This document shows, one piece after another, positions 8,405 to 17,900 of a stretch of 64,000 nucleotides of DNA. The DNA lies in contig NZ_JADMJN010000005.1 of NCBI RefSeq assembly GCF_018780565.1, positions 372,001 to 436,000 on the forward strand, written 5' to 3'. The stretch is from Rhodoferax sp. (GTDB lineage Bacteria; Pseudomonadota; Gammaproteobacteria; Burkholderiales; Burkholderiaceae_C). The notes under the pieces were generated by a model. It saw only the letters and a list, made by a program, of their open reading frames with translations. It ran no database searches and was not told the DNA's origin. The stretch's first letter is position 1; every line of letters starts with the position of its first letter. The position numbers and the translations under genes were made by a program.

Positions 8405-10123
8405 TTATTTAATCCGAGGGCTTTCGCCGCGAAAGGCCTGGAGTGAGCGGGCCAGACCAGCGTCGACCGGCATAGGCTCCCCTCCCCACTGAGCAGCCAG
8501 CAGTTCAGCACATAACACCGAGAAACTCAAACCTCTGGACCCCATGGCGGCACAAAGCCAGAGGCCGGGGTTATCCGCCTGGTAGAGGGGGCCCACAACA
8601 GGCAGGCGGTCTGCGCTGACACAGCGTGTGTTTTTCCAGGCCTGGACGCTGCCTTCGGCAAACCGCTTGGCCAGGGCTTGCCCCAGCGTTGGGCACAAGC
8701 GCAGAAGACGTTGCAGGTTGGACTGATGGTTTCTTTCGTCCGGCAACGGCGTCAGCTGATCAGGCTGGTAAGTGGAGCCGACGAACCAGGCTGAGCCAGA
8801 GCCCATTGGAATCGCCGGAATGACACTGCCCGAACCATTGACGGGGTGGGATGGGAAAAGGTCTTCCTGATTGCCATCGTGCATGGCCCATGACAACTGG
8901 CCCCGAACACCGTGCAGGGTCGGCAACTGCTCGGGCCGAATGCCCAATGCTGGCAAGCTCGCCTGCACCCTTGCCAGCAGGGGCAGCGCGCCGCCGGCAT
9001 TGGCCAGAACGACCCGATCGACGCAGGCCAGCGGCTGACCCAGCGCGTCCAGCAACTCCCACTGATTCTGCTTCTGGCGAAGGTCGGCGACCCTGGCGTT
9101 GCCCTGAAAAGTCACTCCCGGTTGCGCCAGCCAGCGTTGTACCAGTTGGCCGGGTTTGAGCCAGGCTGCTTGGGCGTGCCAGATGTCGGGCAGATCCGGC
9201 GTACCGTCCAATTGACGCTCGCGTGTGCCGCTGAGTTCCCAGTCCTGCCCTTGGCGCAACAGGCTTCGAGCCTGCTGCAGCATCATTCTCACGCCCGCAC
9301 GAGAAAGGCGCGACAGCGTGCAGTCATCTGCCGACACGTGCGGCACCACCAACCCCACAGGCAGACCCGATGCACCAAGGGCGGGCTCTGCGCCCTGGTC
9401 GAGAACCTGCACCCGCCAGCCGCGTCGGGCCAGTGCAGCAGCGACACTGGCACCGGCCAGCCCGGCACCGATAACGGCGCAACTGCCGATGGCCACAGGA
9501 TGAGAGATTGAATGTTGGCGCGTTGTTTTGATCGTCCAGCGCGGGTTGAACTCGGCCTGGTATGACCCGCTCGGGGTATCGTTCGGGAGGGCCTGAATTT
9601 CAAAGCCACATTGGGTCAGGTCAGCCTGCAGCACAGGGGCATCGGCGGCCACTGCCAAACGGGTTCCGCGGCGACAGCAACGTGCCAGCGCCTTCACCGA
9701 CCAGATGCTCCAGGGCTGCGCCCCCGCAGGCCCTGTGCCGGCAGCCCTCAGAAAAACCGAATCGGCGAAAAATTGTTGCTCACGCAGCATCGCCATTGAT
9801 TCGCCCACACACAGAGTGAGCAGTGCCTGGCCACCTTGAAATGACAGACGGTGAAAGCCCGGAAGCAGTCCTGTCCATTCGGGCAACAGTTCTTGAGCCA
9901 GCTCGCGGAGTTCGGGGTCGCCCGCCAGATCTGCCAGCAAATCATCCATCGAAGGTGGCGCCAAGCTCAGCGCCACATAGTGCAGCAAGCGTGGCCGCAG
10001 CGGGGTGTTTTTCCAGGCTTGCAAGGTGCGGAAAAACTGGAGACCTCGACCGAAATCGGAATCCAGAATACGCCACGCCTGTTGCTGACGCCATGCCTGG
10101 GGCAGGCCGCACCCGGTCAACAT
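8405..10123 (-). CDS. mnmC: MnmC-like tRNA wobble-uridine modification protein with degenerate methyltransferase half
   Basis: MnmC normally has an N-terminal SAM methyltransferase and a C-terminal FAD oxidase. Together they complete 5-methylaminomethyl-2-thiouridine at tRNA position 34. The FAD half is clear: VIGAGLAGASVAAAL near residue 218, GASGLPVGLVVPHVS, and the late RCVSADRLPVVGPL. The N-terminal half (1-180) starts about 50 residues short of the E. coli protein. Its SAM loop reads DSDFGRGLQF. Where E. coli has DGFAP-x2-NP-x-MW it has LRAAGTGPAGAQPW, so the catalytic aspartate is missing. The ATG at 10123 is the only reasonable start, because the same frame is closed upstream by the yggX stop. 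At 572 residues it is shorter than the usual 620-660. Confidence 0.82.
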   Translation of the reverse strand: MLTGCGLPQAWRQQQAWRILDSDFGRGLQFFRTLQAWKNTPLRPRLLHYVALSLAPPSMDDLLADLAGDPELRELAQELLPEWTGLLPGFHRLSFQGGQALLTLCVGESMAMLREQQFFADSVFLRAAGTGPAGAQPWSIWSVKALARCCRRGTRLAVAADAPVLQADLTQCGFEIQALPNDTPSGSYQAEFNPRWTIKTTRQHSISHPVAIGSCAVIGAGLAGASVAAALARRGWRVQVLDQGAEPALGASGLPVGLVVPHVSADDCTLSRLSRAGVRMMLQQARSLLRQGQDWELSGTRERQLDGTPDLPDIWHAQAAWLKPGQLVQRWLAQPGVTFQGNARVADLRQKQNQWELLDALGQPLACVDRVVLANAGGALPLLARVQASLPALGIRPEQLPTLHGVRGQLSWAMHDGNQEDLFPSHPVNGSGSVIPAIPMGSGSAWFVGSTYQPDQLTPLPDERNHQSNLQRLLRLCPTLGQALAKRFAEGSVQAWKNTRCVSADRLPVVGPLYQADNPGLWLCAAMGSRGLSFSVLCAELLAAQWGGEPMPVDAGLARSLQAFRGESPRIK

Positions 10124-10159
10124 GGTATTTTCCGCTGGTTCGGCCTTATGCCCGGTGTT

Positions 10160-10432
10160 TCACGGGTTGGGGGGAACGTAGCCTTGTGCCGCGTCGGCAC
10201 CATCGCCAAAAAAGTGGTTTTCCATCTGCCGTGCCAAGTACTGACGGGCCCGGGCATCACCCAGGTTAAGCCGGTTTTCGTTGACCAGCATGGTCTGGTG
10301 CTTGAGCCAGGCAGCCCAAGCTTCCTTGCTGACGCTTTCCCAAATGCGTTTGCCCAACTCGCCGGGATAGGGAGGGAAGTCCAGACCTTCGGCTTCCTTG
10401 CCGAGCTTGATGCAGTTCACAGTGCGTGCCAT
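10160..10432 (-). CDS. yggX: YggX-family Fe(II) trafficking / oxidative damage protection protein
   Basis: A 90-residue cytoplasmic protein of the YggX family, which protects iron-sulfur clusters from oxidative damage and may carry Fe(II). The start [20 protein letters not shown] contains the family's conserved cysteine at residue 7, and the middle reads [18 protein letters not shown], also typical. Length matches the family. It lies upstream of mnmC on the same strand with a 36-base gap and is probably co-transcribed. Confidence 0.93.
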   Translation of the reverse strand: MARTVNCIKLGKEAEGLDFPPYPGELGKRIWESVSKEAWAAWLKHQTMLVNENRLNLGDARARQYLARQMENHFFGDGADAAQGYVPPNP

Positions 10433-10562
10433 TTGAAGCCTTTTACTAAATCTTTTGTCAGAGGGGCGACTTTATCAAGCTTTCACAAGCCGCTGTCCGG
10501 AAAGGGTCAGGTCCGCGCATTTGAATGCTTGAAATTCTGCAGAATGGCACCAAATCGAAGAC

Positions 10563-10892
10563 ATGAACACGACCAAACCATTGCCTACAAAGGAAAATCT
10601 GGCCATCACCCATGTGTTGGCTGATTTGCTTGAACGCCTTGAGCACAGCAGTGTGCCGGTGGGTGCCGAGCAATATCGCTCGGTGGTGATGCATCTGGTG
10701 AACGAATTCGGTGATGTCATAGCGGGAACCGCTTTGGGCGCATTGCTGGACAATTATCCGGCTGCTGCTGAGCTTTACGAGAACATCAACTATGAGTTGG
10801 CGGGCCTGTGTCGCTCCTCGCTTGATCAGTCTCTGGCAGCAGAAAATGAGGCGAAAGCCGTAATCAGACGGGCCATGGCCCAGTCGAAGTAA
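10563..10892 (+). CDS. Hypothetical protein, 109 residues
   Basis: I do not recognise this family. The chain is mostly helical and acidic, with no cysteine pair in a redox motif, no signal peptide and no membrane segment. One stretch, VVMHLVNEFGDVIAGTALGALLDNYP, may form two packed helices. It is followed 10 bases later by a small zinc-ribbon-like gene and then dsbB, all on one strand, so the three probably form an operon. Coding character is supported by codon use like that of its neighbours. Confidence 0.7.
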   Translation: MNTTKPLPTKENLAITHVLADLLERLEHSSVPVGAEQYRSVVMHLVNEFGDVIAGTALGALLDNYPAAAELYENINYELAGLCRSSLDQSLAAENEAKAVIRRAMAQSK

Positions 10893-10902
10893 GATGTGAG
10901 CT

Positions 10903-11133
10903 ATGGCAAAAGCAGACACTAAAACGAAAATGCTGGCTGATGGCCTGCGTTACAAATCCAAAGTATCGGGTTCACCCTTCACGGCAGCAACGTCGTTTGG
11001 CGCAGCTACGATGTCCTGTTTTCTATGCGGCAAGCATAGGCCGAGGTCTCAAATGATCTCGCGCAAGATACTCGGCAAGTCCCAGGCCGTGTGCTCGCCT
11101 TCGTGCAAGGCGCTGGACGAGGCCGCTGGCTGA
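10903..11133 (+). CDS. Small cysteine-pair (zinc-ribbon-like) protein, 76 residues
   Basis: A 76-residue protein whose C-terminal half has two cysteine pairs, SCFLCGKHRPRS (C-x2-C) and VCSPSCKAL (C-x3-C), spaced as in a small zinc-binding fold. The N-terminal half is basic and looks disordered. The family is unknown to me. It ends four bases before the dsbB ATG, so the two are very likely co-transcribed. A role linked to thiol status would be a guess. Confidence 0.7.
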   Translation: MAKADTKTKMLADGLRYKSKVSGSPFTAATSFGAATMSCFLCGKHRPRSQMISRKILGKSQAVCSPSCKALDEAAG

Positions 11134-11137
11134 TCCC

Positions 11138-11656
11138 ATGGTTTTTCAGGTTGTGACAGGGTGGCTGGATAACTCTCCTCGCCGCGTGTTCTCGCTTGTC
11201 AGTGCGCTTTGTGTGGCGCTGCTGGCGTTTGGCCTGTATTTGCAGCATGTGGTGGGGCTGGAGCCTTGTCCCATGTGCATCGTGCAGCGGTATGCTCTAT
11301 TTTTGGTAGCTATCATTGCAGGCTTGAGCGGAGCTGCGGACAAGAAAGGCCTGCACATCGGCGGTGCGCTTCTGTTGTTGGCGACGGCAGGTTTCGGTGC
11401 TTTTGTGGCCGCCCGGCAAAGCTGGCTGCAGTGGTATCCGCCGGAGGTGGCCAGTTGCGGTCGCGATTTTTACGGAATGATCGAAACATTTCCGTTGCAG
11501 CGCGCAATTCCCATGATTTTCAAAGGCGGTGGTGACTGCAGCAAGGTCGACTGGACGTTTTTGGGCGGCTCCATCGCCAATTGGTCGTTCTTGTGTTTTG
11601 TTGCAATTGGCCTGCTTTCGCTGCTTCTGCTTGAGCGGTGCTTTCGCAGGAATTGA
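11138..11656 (+). CDS. dsbB: Disulfide bond formation protein B
   Basis: A 172-residue inner-membrane protein with four hydrophobic segments that reoxidises DsbA and passes electrons to quinone. The first periplasmic redox pair is visible as EPCPMCIVQRY near residue 43. A second, more widely spaced pair is formed by the cysteines in VASCGRDF and GGGDCSKVD in the second periplasmic loop. Length and order match DsbB. It is the third gene of a three-gene run starting at 10563. A GCTAY/RTAGC-type element lies within codons 53-62. Confidence 0.93.
   Translation: MVFQVVTGWLDNSPRRVFSLVSALCVALLAFGLYLQHVVGLEPCPMCIVQRYALFLVAIIAGLSGAADKKGLHIGGALLLLATAGFGAFVAARQSWLQWYPPEVASCGRDFYGMIETFPLQRAIPMIFKGGGDCSKVDWTFLGGSIANWSFLCFVAIGLLSLLLLERCFRRN
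11294..11323. repeat. GCTCTA...TAGC element within dsbB
   Basis: GCTCTATTTTTGGTAGC (11294-11310) has imperfect GCTA/TAGC arms around an AT-rich centre, followed by TATCATTGCAGGC. The trailing GCAGGC resembles the GCAAAC and GCAGC tails beside the copies near 1485 and 45033. It is in frame and codes part of the second membrane segment of DsbB. Confidence 0.35.
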
Positions 11657-11920
11657 GCGGCGCATCGTTTGATTACCCTCGTTCCCCAAATTTCTGTTTC
11701 GCAGGCTTGTGCTCAGGTTTATCTGTTTCTAGAATAATCACTGACTGATATTGTCTGGATTGGTCATAAATCGGTCCAGAATCTCTCTTCATTGACGCGC
11801 ACAGTCTCTAATGGTGACCTTGTGCGTTCATGTATTTTGTGAAGATGGAAACAGGTCGAAATCCATACTTGCCTCGCGCATGGTCGTGCGATCACCGGCT
11901 TACACAAAAGGAGAGACATT

Positions 11921-13480
11921 ATGTTTCGACTGGTTTCCTACAGCGTCGCCAAGCGTCTGGCATTGCTGATCACAAGTGCAATCGTTGGCTTGGCCATCCT
12001 GCTGGCCTTCTTCATGATTACCGAACGCAGCATGCTCTTGCAGGAGCGCCAGGCCAGTGTCCGGCAAGCCGTGGACGTTGCACATGGTCTGATCGTCCAT
12101 TTCCACGATCAGGCCATAAAGGGCAAGATGACTGAGGATGAAGCCAAGCAACGTGCCTTGGCCGCCCTCAAGCCCCTGCGTTACAACGCCACCGAATATT
12201 TCTGGGTGAACGACATGCATCCCAAAATGGTGATGCACCCGATCAAGCCCGAACTGGATGGCAAGGACCTCACTGACAATAAGGACCCAACGGGCAAGCA
12301 GTTGTTCGTGGAGTTTGTCAAGACAGTGCAAGCCAGCGGTGCTGGCGATGTTTCCTACATGTGGCCCAAGCCGGGTAGCGATACGCCGGTTCAAAAGGTG
12401 TCCCACGTCAAAAGCTTTGTACCTTGGGGTTGGGTGATCGGATCAGGCGTTTACATTGACACGGTTGAATCGGCAATTGTGTCGAGGGCTATGAAGTCGG
12501 GCTTTGGTGCACTGGTGCTGGCCGTGGTTTTGTTGGGTATTGGCCTGCTCATCACGCGTAGCATCGTGAGACAACTGGGTGGAGAACCTGGCGATGCCAA
12601 CGCCATCACGCATCGCATGGCGCAAGGTGATCTGAGCATCGATATTGCCCTCAAGCCTGGTGACGACTCCAGCATCATGCATGGGATCAGGGCCATGCGC
12701 GACAACGTAGCGAGCATAGTGGCCCATGTCCGGGAGGGTAGCGAGTCAGTGGCGACTGCCAGCGCCGAAATCGCCCAGGGTAATCAGGACTTGTCCGCCC
12801 GTACAGAAAGCCAGGCCAGCGCGCTGGAGGAAACCGCCGCCTCCATGGAGGAACTTGGTTCTACGGTAAAACAGAATGCCGACAATGCCCGACAAGCCAA
12901 TCACTTGGCGCAAAGCGCCAGCACGGTGGCCGTTAAGGGCGGCGATGTGGTGGCGCGGGTGGTTGACACCATGAAGGGTATTAACGAAAGCTCGCGCAAG
13001 ATTGCCGACATCATAAGTGTCATTGACGGAATTGCTTTCCAGACCAATATCCTTGCCTTGAATGCCGCAGTAGAGGCTGCAAGAGCGGGGGAGCAAGGCC
13101 GTGGCTTTGCTGTAGTTGCTTCGGAGGTGCGGTCCCTGGCGGGTCGCAGTGCCGAAGCAGCAAAAGAAATCAAGCATTTGATTGATGACAGCGTGGCGCG
13201 AGTGGAGCAGGGCTCAAATTTGGTGAATCAGGCTGGTGCCACCATGAGCGAGGTGGTCAGTAGCATCCGACGCGTGACTGACATCATGGGTGAGATCAGC
13301 GCGGCAAGTTCAGAGCAGAGCTCTGGCGTGGCACAGGTGGGTGAAGCCGTTACGCAGATGGATCAGGCCACTCAGCAAAATGCCGCGCTGGTGGAGGAAA
13401 TGGCCGCCGCCGCGTCCAGTCTGAAATCACAGGCACTTGACTTGGTGGAGACGGTTGCAGTGTTCAAGCTGGTGGCCTAA
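11921..13480 (+). CDS. Methyl-accepting chemotaxis protein with single Cache sensor domain
   Basis: A 519-residue inner-membrane chemoreceptor. The first membrane helix spans about residues 10-30. A periplasmic single Cache domain follows (about 35-185) with [16 protein letters not shown] and [12 protein letters not shown], which mark sCache_2. A second membrane helix (about 190-210) and a HAMP segment ([19 protein letters not shown]) lead into the cytoplasmic signalling coil. The hairpin tip reads [20 protein letters not shown]. It ends FKLVA, with no C-terminal NWETF-type tether for CheR. AGGAGA lies before the ATG. The 264 bases upstream hold no gene, and I could not settle on a promoter there. 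Confidence 0.95.
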   Translation: MFRLVSYSVAKRLALLITSAIVGLAILLAFFMITERSMLLQERQASVRQAVDVAHGLIVHFHDQAIKGKMTEDEAKQRALAALKPLRYNATEYFWVNDMHPKMVMHPIKPELDGKDLTDNKDPTGKQLFVEFVKTVQASGAGDVSYMWPKPGSDTPVQKVSHVKSFVPWGWVIGSGVYIDTVESAIVSRAMKSGFGALVLAVVLLGIGLLITRSIVRQLGGEPGDANAITHRMAQGDLSIDIALKPGDDSSIMHGIRAMRDNVASIVAHVREGSESVATASAEIAQGNQDLSARTESQASALEETAASMEELGSTVKQNADNARQANHLAQSASTVAVKGGDVVARVVDTMKGINESSRKIADIISVIDGIAFQTNILALNAAVEAARAGEQGRGFAVVASEVRSLAGRSAEAAKEIKHLIDDSVARVEQGSNLVNQAGATMSEVVSSIRRVTDIMGEISAASSEQSSGVAQVGEAVTQMDQATQQNAALVEEMAAAASSLKSQALDLVETVAVFKLVA

Positions 13481-13526
13481 TACAGGCTGGTTGCGCGCTG
13501 GCGCCGGGCCTGAAATGCACACGGGC

Positions 13527-14876
13527 TCATGATAATTTTTTGACCAAAACCTGGCTTTTGCGATCCCAGTTGTATTTGCGTTTGCGCGCCTCAGGCAGCC
13601 ATTCCGGGTCAACCAGCACAAACCCCCGCTTGAGAAACCAATGGGTGGTGCGTGTGGTCAATACAAAAATACTGTCCAACCCGGCGGCCTTGGCGCGTTG
13701 TTCCACGCGTTTCAGGACCCGTTCACCGTCACCTTGTCCCTGCACCTGGGGCGAAACTGTCAGGGCCGCCATCTCAGCCGTACGCGCTTCCGGGTAGGGG
13801 TAGAGCGCTGCACAGGCGAAAATCACGCCGTCGTGCTCAATAACCGTGTAGGTGCCAACGTCACGCTCGATCTCGGTACGGCTGCGCTTGACGAGGGTGC
13901 CGTCCTTCTCAAACGGCTCGATCAGCTGCAGGATGCCGCCCACATCGTCCACCGTGGCCTCGCGCAGGCTTTCCAGCTTTTCATCCACGACCATGGTGCC
14001 GATGCCGTCGTGCACATACACCTCCAAGAGGATGGAGCCATCTATGGCAAATGGAATGATGTGGCTGCGTTCCACGCCATTTTTGCAGGCTTTGACGCAG
14101 TGTTGCAGGTAGAACGCCGTATCCGTGGGCTGATTGGCTGCGGGTAACTCCGCCAGCAGCTTCTCGGCTGCGGCCAAGGGCAACTCGGTATCGATGGGGT
14201 TGTCGTCGCTGGCGGGTTCGGTAGCGCGCATGCGAATGCCTGGAATTTCCGTGACGAAAATCAGCTTGTCGGCCTGCAGGGCCGTGGCCACCGAGGTCGC
14301 CACTTCTTCCATGGTCAGGTTGAAGGCCTCGCCGGTGGGAGAGAAACCAAAAGGCGACAGGAGCACCATCGCGCCAAAGTCCAGTGTGCGCATGATGCCG
14401 GCGGTGTCCACCTTGCGCACAAGCCCTGAATGCTGGAAATCCACCCCGTCCACAATACCGACCGGTCGCGCGGTAATGAAGTTGCCAGAAATAACCCGCA
14501 CTGTAGAGTCGGCCATGGGCGTGTTGGGCAGGCCCTGGCTGAAAGCCGCTTCGATCTCGTAGCGTAATTGCCCTGCGGCTTCCTGAGCGCAATCCAGCGC
14601 CACCTCATCGGTAATCCGAATGCCGTGGGAATATTTGGGAATATGGCCCTTGGCTTTGAGCTGCTCGTTCACCTGAGGACGAAAGCCATGCACCAGCACC
14701 ACTTTCACGCCCATGCTCTGGATCATGGCCAGATCTTGCGCCAAATGGTGCAGTTTGCCGGCGGCGATGGCTTCGCCAGCAATACCCACCACAAAAGTCT
14801 GATTGCGAAACTTGTGGATGTAGGGCGCCACTGAACGAAACCAGGGCACAAAGGTGAAGTTGAAAACAGAGGACAT
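13527..14876 (-). CDS. argA: N-acetylglutamate synthase
   Basis: This 449-residue enzyme acetylates glutamate with acetyl-CoA, the first step of arginine synthesis. The N-terminal part (about 1-295) is an amino acid kinase fold with FVVGIAGEAIAAG and VKVVLVHGFRPQVNEQL, which usually binds arginine as feedback inhibitor. The C-terminal part (about 305-449) is a GNAT acetyltransferase with VSPQVQGQGDGERVLKRVEQ, the acetyl-CoA loop (usually QGxGxG), and a final WFLKRGF segment. Length matches E. coli ArgA. It is divergent from hrpA with 61 bases between the starts, so the two promoters share that gap. Confidence 0.95.
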   Translation of the reverse strand: MSSVFNFTFVPWFRSVAPYIHKFRNQTFVVGIAGEAIAAGKLHHLAQDLAMIQSMGVKVVLVHGFRPQVNEQLKAKGHIPKYSHGIRITDEVALDCAQEAAGQLRYEIEAAFSQGLPNTPMADSTVRVISGNFITARPVGIVDGVDFQHSGLVRKVDTAGIMRTLDFGAMVLLSPFGFSPTGEAFNLTMEEVATSVATALQADKLIFVTEIPGIRMRATEPASDDNPIDTELPLAAAEKLLAELPAANQPTDTAFYLQHCVKACKNGVERSHIIPFAIDGSILLEVYVHDGIGTMVVDEKLESLREATVDDVGGILQLIEPFEKDGTLVKRSRTEIERDVGTYTVIEHDGVIFACAALYPYPEARTAEMAALTVSPQVQGQGDGERVLKRVEQRAKAAGLDSIFVLTTRTTHWFLKRGFVLVDPEWLPEARKRKYNWDRKSQVLVKKLS

Positions 14877-14937
14877 GCGGTCGGGGTTCGGTTTTTCGGT
14901 GCGTGGGCTGGGATAATCCCCGATTCTCTACGAAGTT

Positions 14938-17900
14938 ATGACCTTGACTGCCCAGCCCCTCCAAATCGAGTTTCCGCAATCCCTGCCCGTGTCGGGTAAA
15001 CGCGACGAGATCATGGCCGCGATGGAGAAGCACCAGGTCATCATCGTTTGCGGGGAAACCGGCTCGGGCAAGACCACCCAGTTGCCCAAGATCGCGCTGG
15101 CCATGGGGCGCGGCAAGCTGAACTATCCGCCGGGCAAGGGCAAATTGATCGGCCACACCCAGCCGCGGCGCATTGCGGCCAGCAGCGTGGCCAAGCGCAT
15201 TGCCGAAGAGCTCAAGACGCCTTTGGGGGATGTGGTGGGCTTCAAGGTCCGGTTTCAGGACCGGCTTGGCCGTGACGCGTCCGTCAAGCTGATGACCGAC
15301 GGCATCTTGCTGGCGGAGACGCAAACCGACCCGTTGCTCAAGGCTTACGACACCATCATCATCGACGAGGCGCACGAGCGCAGTCTGAACATCGATTTTC
15401 TGCTGGGCTACCTGCGCCAGATTCTGCCGCGTCGGCCCGATCTGAAAATTGTGGTGACTTCGGCCACCATTGACGCGCAACGTTTTGCCGACCACTTTGC
15501 CTCGCGCAACGGACCTGCGCCCGTCATCATGGTGTCGGGCCGGATGTTTCCAGTAGAGCAGCGTTATCGACCGTTTGAAGAGTCGCGTGAGTACGACCTG
15601 AACTCGGCCATCGCCGACGGCGTGGATGAACTGTGGCGCGATGTGCATAACAGCGGCGACATTTTGGTGTTTCTGCCCGGCGAGCGCGAAATTCGCGAGG
15701 CAGCGGACCATTTGCGCAAACACCTGAGCCATCAGCCGCTGTTCCGCAACGCCGAGGTGCTGCCACTTTTCGCGCGTTTGAGTCAGGCCGAACAGGACCG
15801 GATTTTTGACGGCCATACCGGGCGGCGCATTGTGCTGGCCACCAACGTGGCAGAAACCTCCTTGACGGTGCCGGGCATCCGTTACGTCATTGACGCAGGT
15901 ACCGCGCGCATGAAGCGCTACAGTTTCAGGAGCAAGGTGGAGCAGTTGCTGGTCGAGCCCATCAGCCAGAGTTCGGCCAACCAGCGTGCCGGTCGATGCG
16001 GCCGGGTGGCCAACGGCATTTGCATACGGCTCTATGACGAAAAAGAGTTCAATGGCCGACCGCGCTTTACCGATCCCGAAATCCTGCGCAGTTCGCTGGC
16101 CGGCGTGATTTTGCGGATGAAGTCGCTGCACCTGGGCATCGTCGAGGAGTTCCCGTTCATTGAGCGCCCCTCGGGTCGCGCCATTGCCGATGGCTACCAG
16201 CTTCTCAACGAGTTGGGTGCGGTGGACGATGCCAATGAATTGACGGCCATGGGCCAGGAGTTGGCCAAATTGCCGCTGGACCCGCGCGTGGGCCGCATGA
16301 TTCTGGAGGCACGCAGTCGGGGCGCTTTGGATGAAGTGCTGGTGATTGCCTCAGCCTTGTCGGTGCAGGATGTCCGGGATCGCCCGATGGAGGCACAGCA
16401 GCAAGCCGACCAGGCACATGTCAAGTTTGATGACGAGAAAAGTGAATTCAGTGGTTACCTGAAGCTGTGGAAGTGGATTCACGATGCACGCGGTGGTTCG
16501 CACGATGCCGGTGCTTCACACAAACTGAGCAACCGCCAGTACGAGCAACTGCTGCGCCAGAACTTTGTCAACATCCGCCGCGTGCGCGAGTGGCGTGACA
16601 TCCATTCGCAATTGCACACCGTGGTGGCCGAGCACAAATGGCGGCTCAACACCTTGCCTGCCAACTACGAGCAGCTGCACCTGTCCATGCTGTCCGGTCT
16701 GCTGGGCAACATCGGCTGCAAACTGGAAACCGAAGGCGCCTCGGGTGAGTATCTCGGCGCACGTGGCATCAAGTTTTATGCCCATCCCGGTGCGCATCTG
16801 GCCAAGAAGCCAGGCCGCTGGATCGTCGCCGCCGAACTGGTGGAAACCACGCGGCTGTTTGGCCGCGGCATTGCGAACGTCGAGCCGCAATGGCTGGAGC
16901 AGGTGGCAGGCCATCTGCTGAAAAAACAATTGCTTGACCCGCATTGGGAAAAAAAGGCGGCTGAGGTGACCGCGCTCGAGCGGGCCACCTTGTACGGCAT
17001 CGTCATCTACAGCGGGCGCAAGGTGAACTTCAGCCGGGTGGATAGGGTGTCGGCGCGGGAAATCTTCATTCGCCAGGCCCTGGTCGATGGTCAGTGGGAA
17101 ACCAAGTTGCCGTTTCTGGAAGCCAATCAGAAGCTCATCAAACAGGTGGAGGACCTGGAGCACAAGGCACGCCGCCAGGATGTCCTGGTGGACGAAGAAC
17201 TGATCTTTGCGTTCTACGACCAGCAACTGCCTTCCGACGTGTGCAGCGGCTACAGCTTTGAGAACTGGTACCGTGAGGAAATCAAGAAACAACCCAAACT
17301 GTTGCTATTGACGCGCGAAGAGCTGATGCGCCACGAAGCCGCTGGCATCACCACCCAGTCCTTCCCCAAAACGATCCGCCTGGGTGGTGTCGACTGCGCT
17401 GCAACTTACCTGCATGAACCAGGTGATGCCAAGGACGGCCTGACCGTGACCGTGCCGCTGTTTGTGCTGAATCAGGTGAATGAGGAGCGCTGCGAGTGGC
17501 TGGTGCCCGGCATGCTCAGGGAAAAGGTACAGGCGCTGCTCAAGACCCTGCATCAGCGTCCGCGCTCGCGGCTGGTGCCTTTGCCCGAGACGGCCTCCCG
17601 GATGACCGAGCTGCTGAACGCTCCGGAGGCTTTTGGTCAGGGCGCCCTGCTGGACGCGCTGCTGAAGCTGGTACGCGCGGCCACCTCGATTGACGTCGTT
17701 CGCGCCGATATCAAGGTGGACATGCTCAGCCCGCATTTTTTCATGAACTTCCGGGTGGTAGACGAGCATGGTCGCCAGCTCGGCACCGGCCGCAACCTGG
17801 GGGCCCTGAAAGCCGAGCTCGGCGCGCAGGCCCGTGGTGCCTTCCAGGCTCTGGCGGGATTGAAGCTGGCCAAGGATGCCGCTGCGCTGCCTATTTCCAA

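Noticed and set aside
11657..11920. Sigma-28 promoter for the chemoreceptor gene
   Set aside because: I could not find a TAAA-N15-GCCGATAA-like pair with proper spacing, and the other candidate boxes were poorly spaced.
14605..16131. Long open frame (508 codons) on the minus strand opposite hrpA and argA
   Set aside because: It is antisense to clear HrpA helicase motifs, has no recognisable domain, and such frames are common opposite GC-rich genes.
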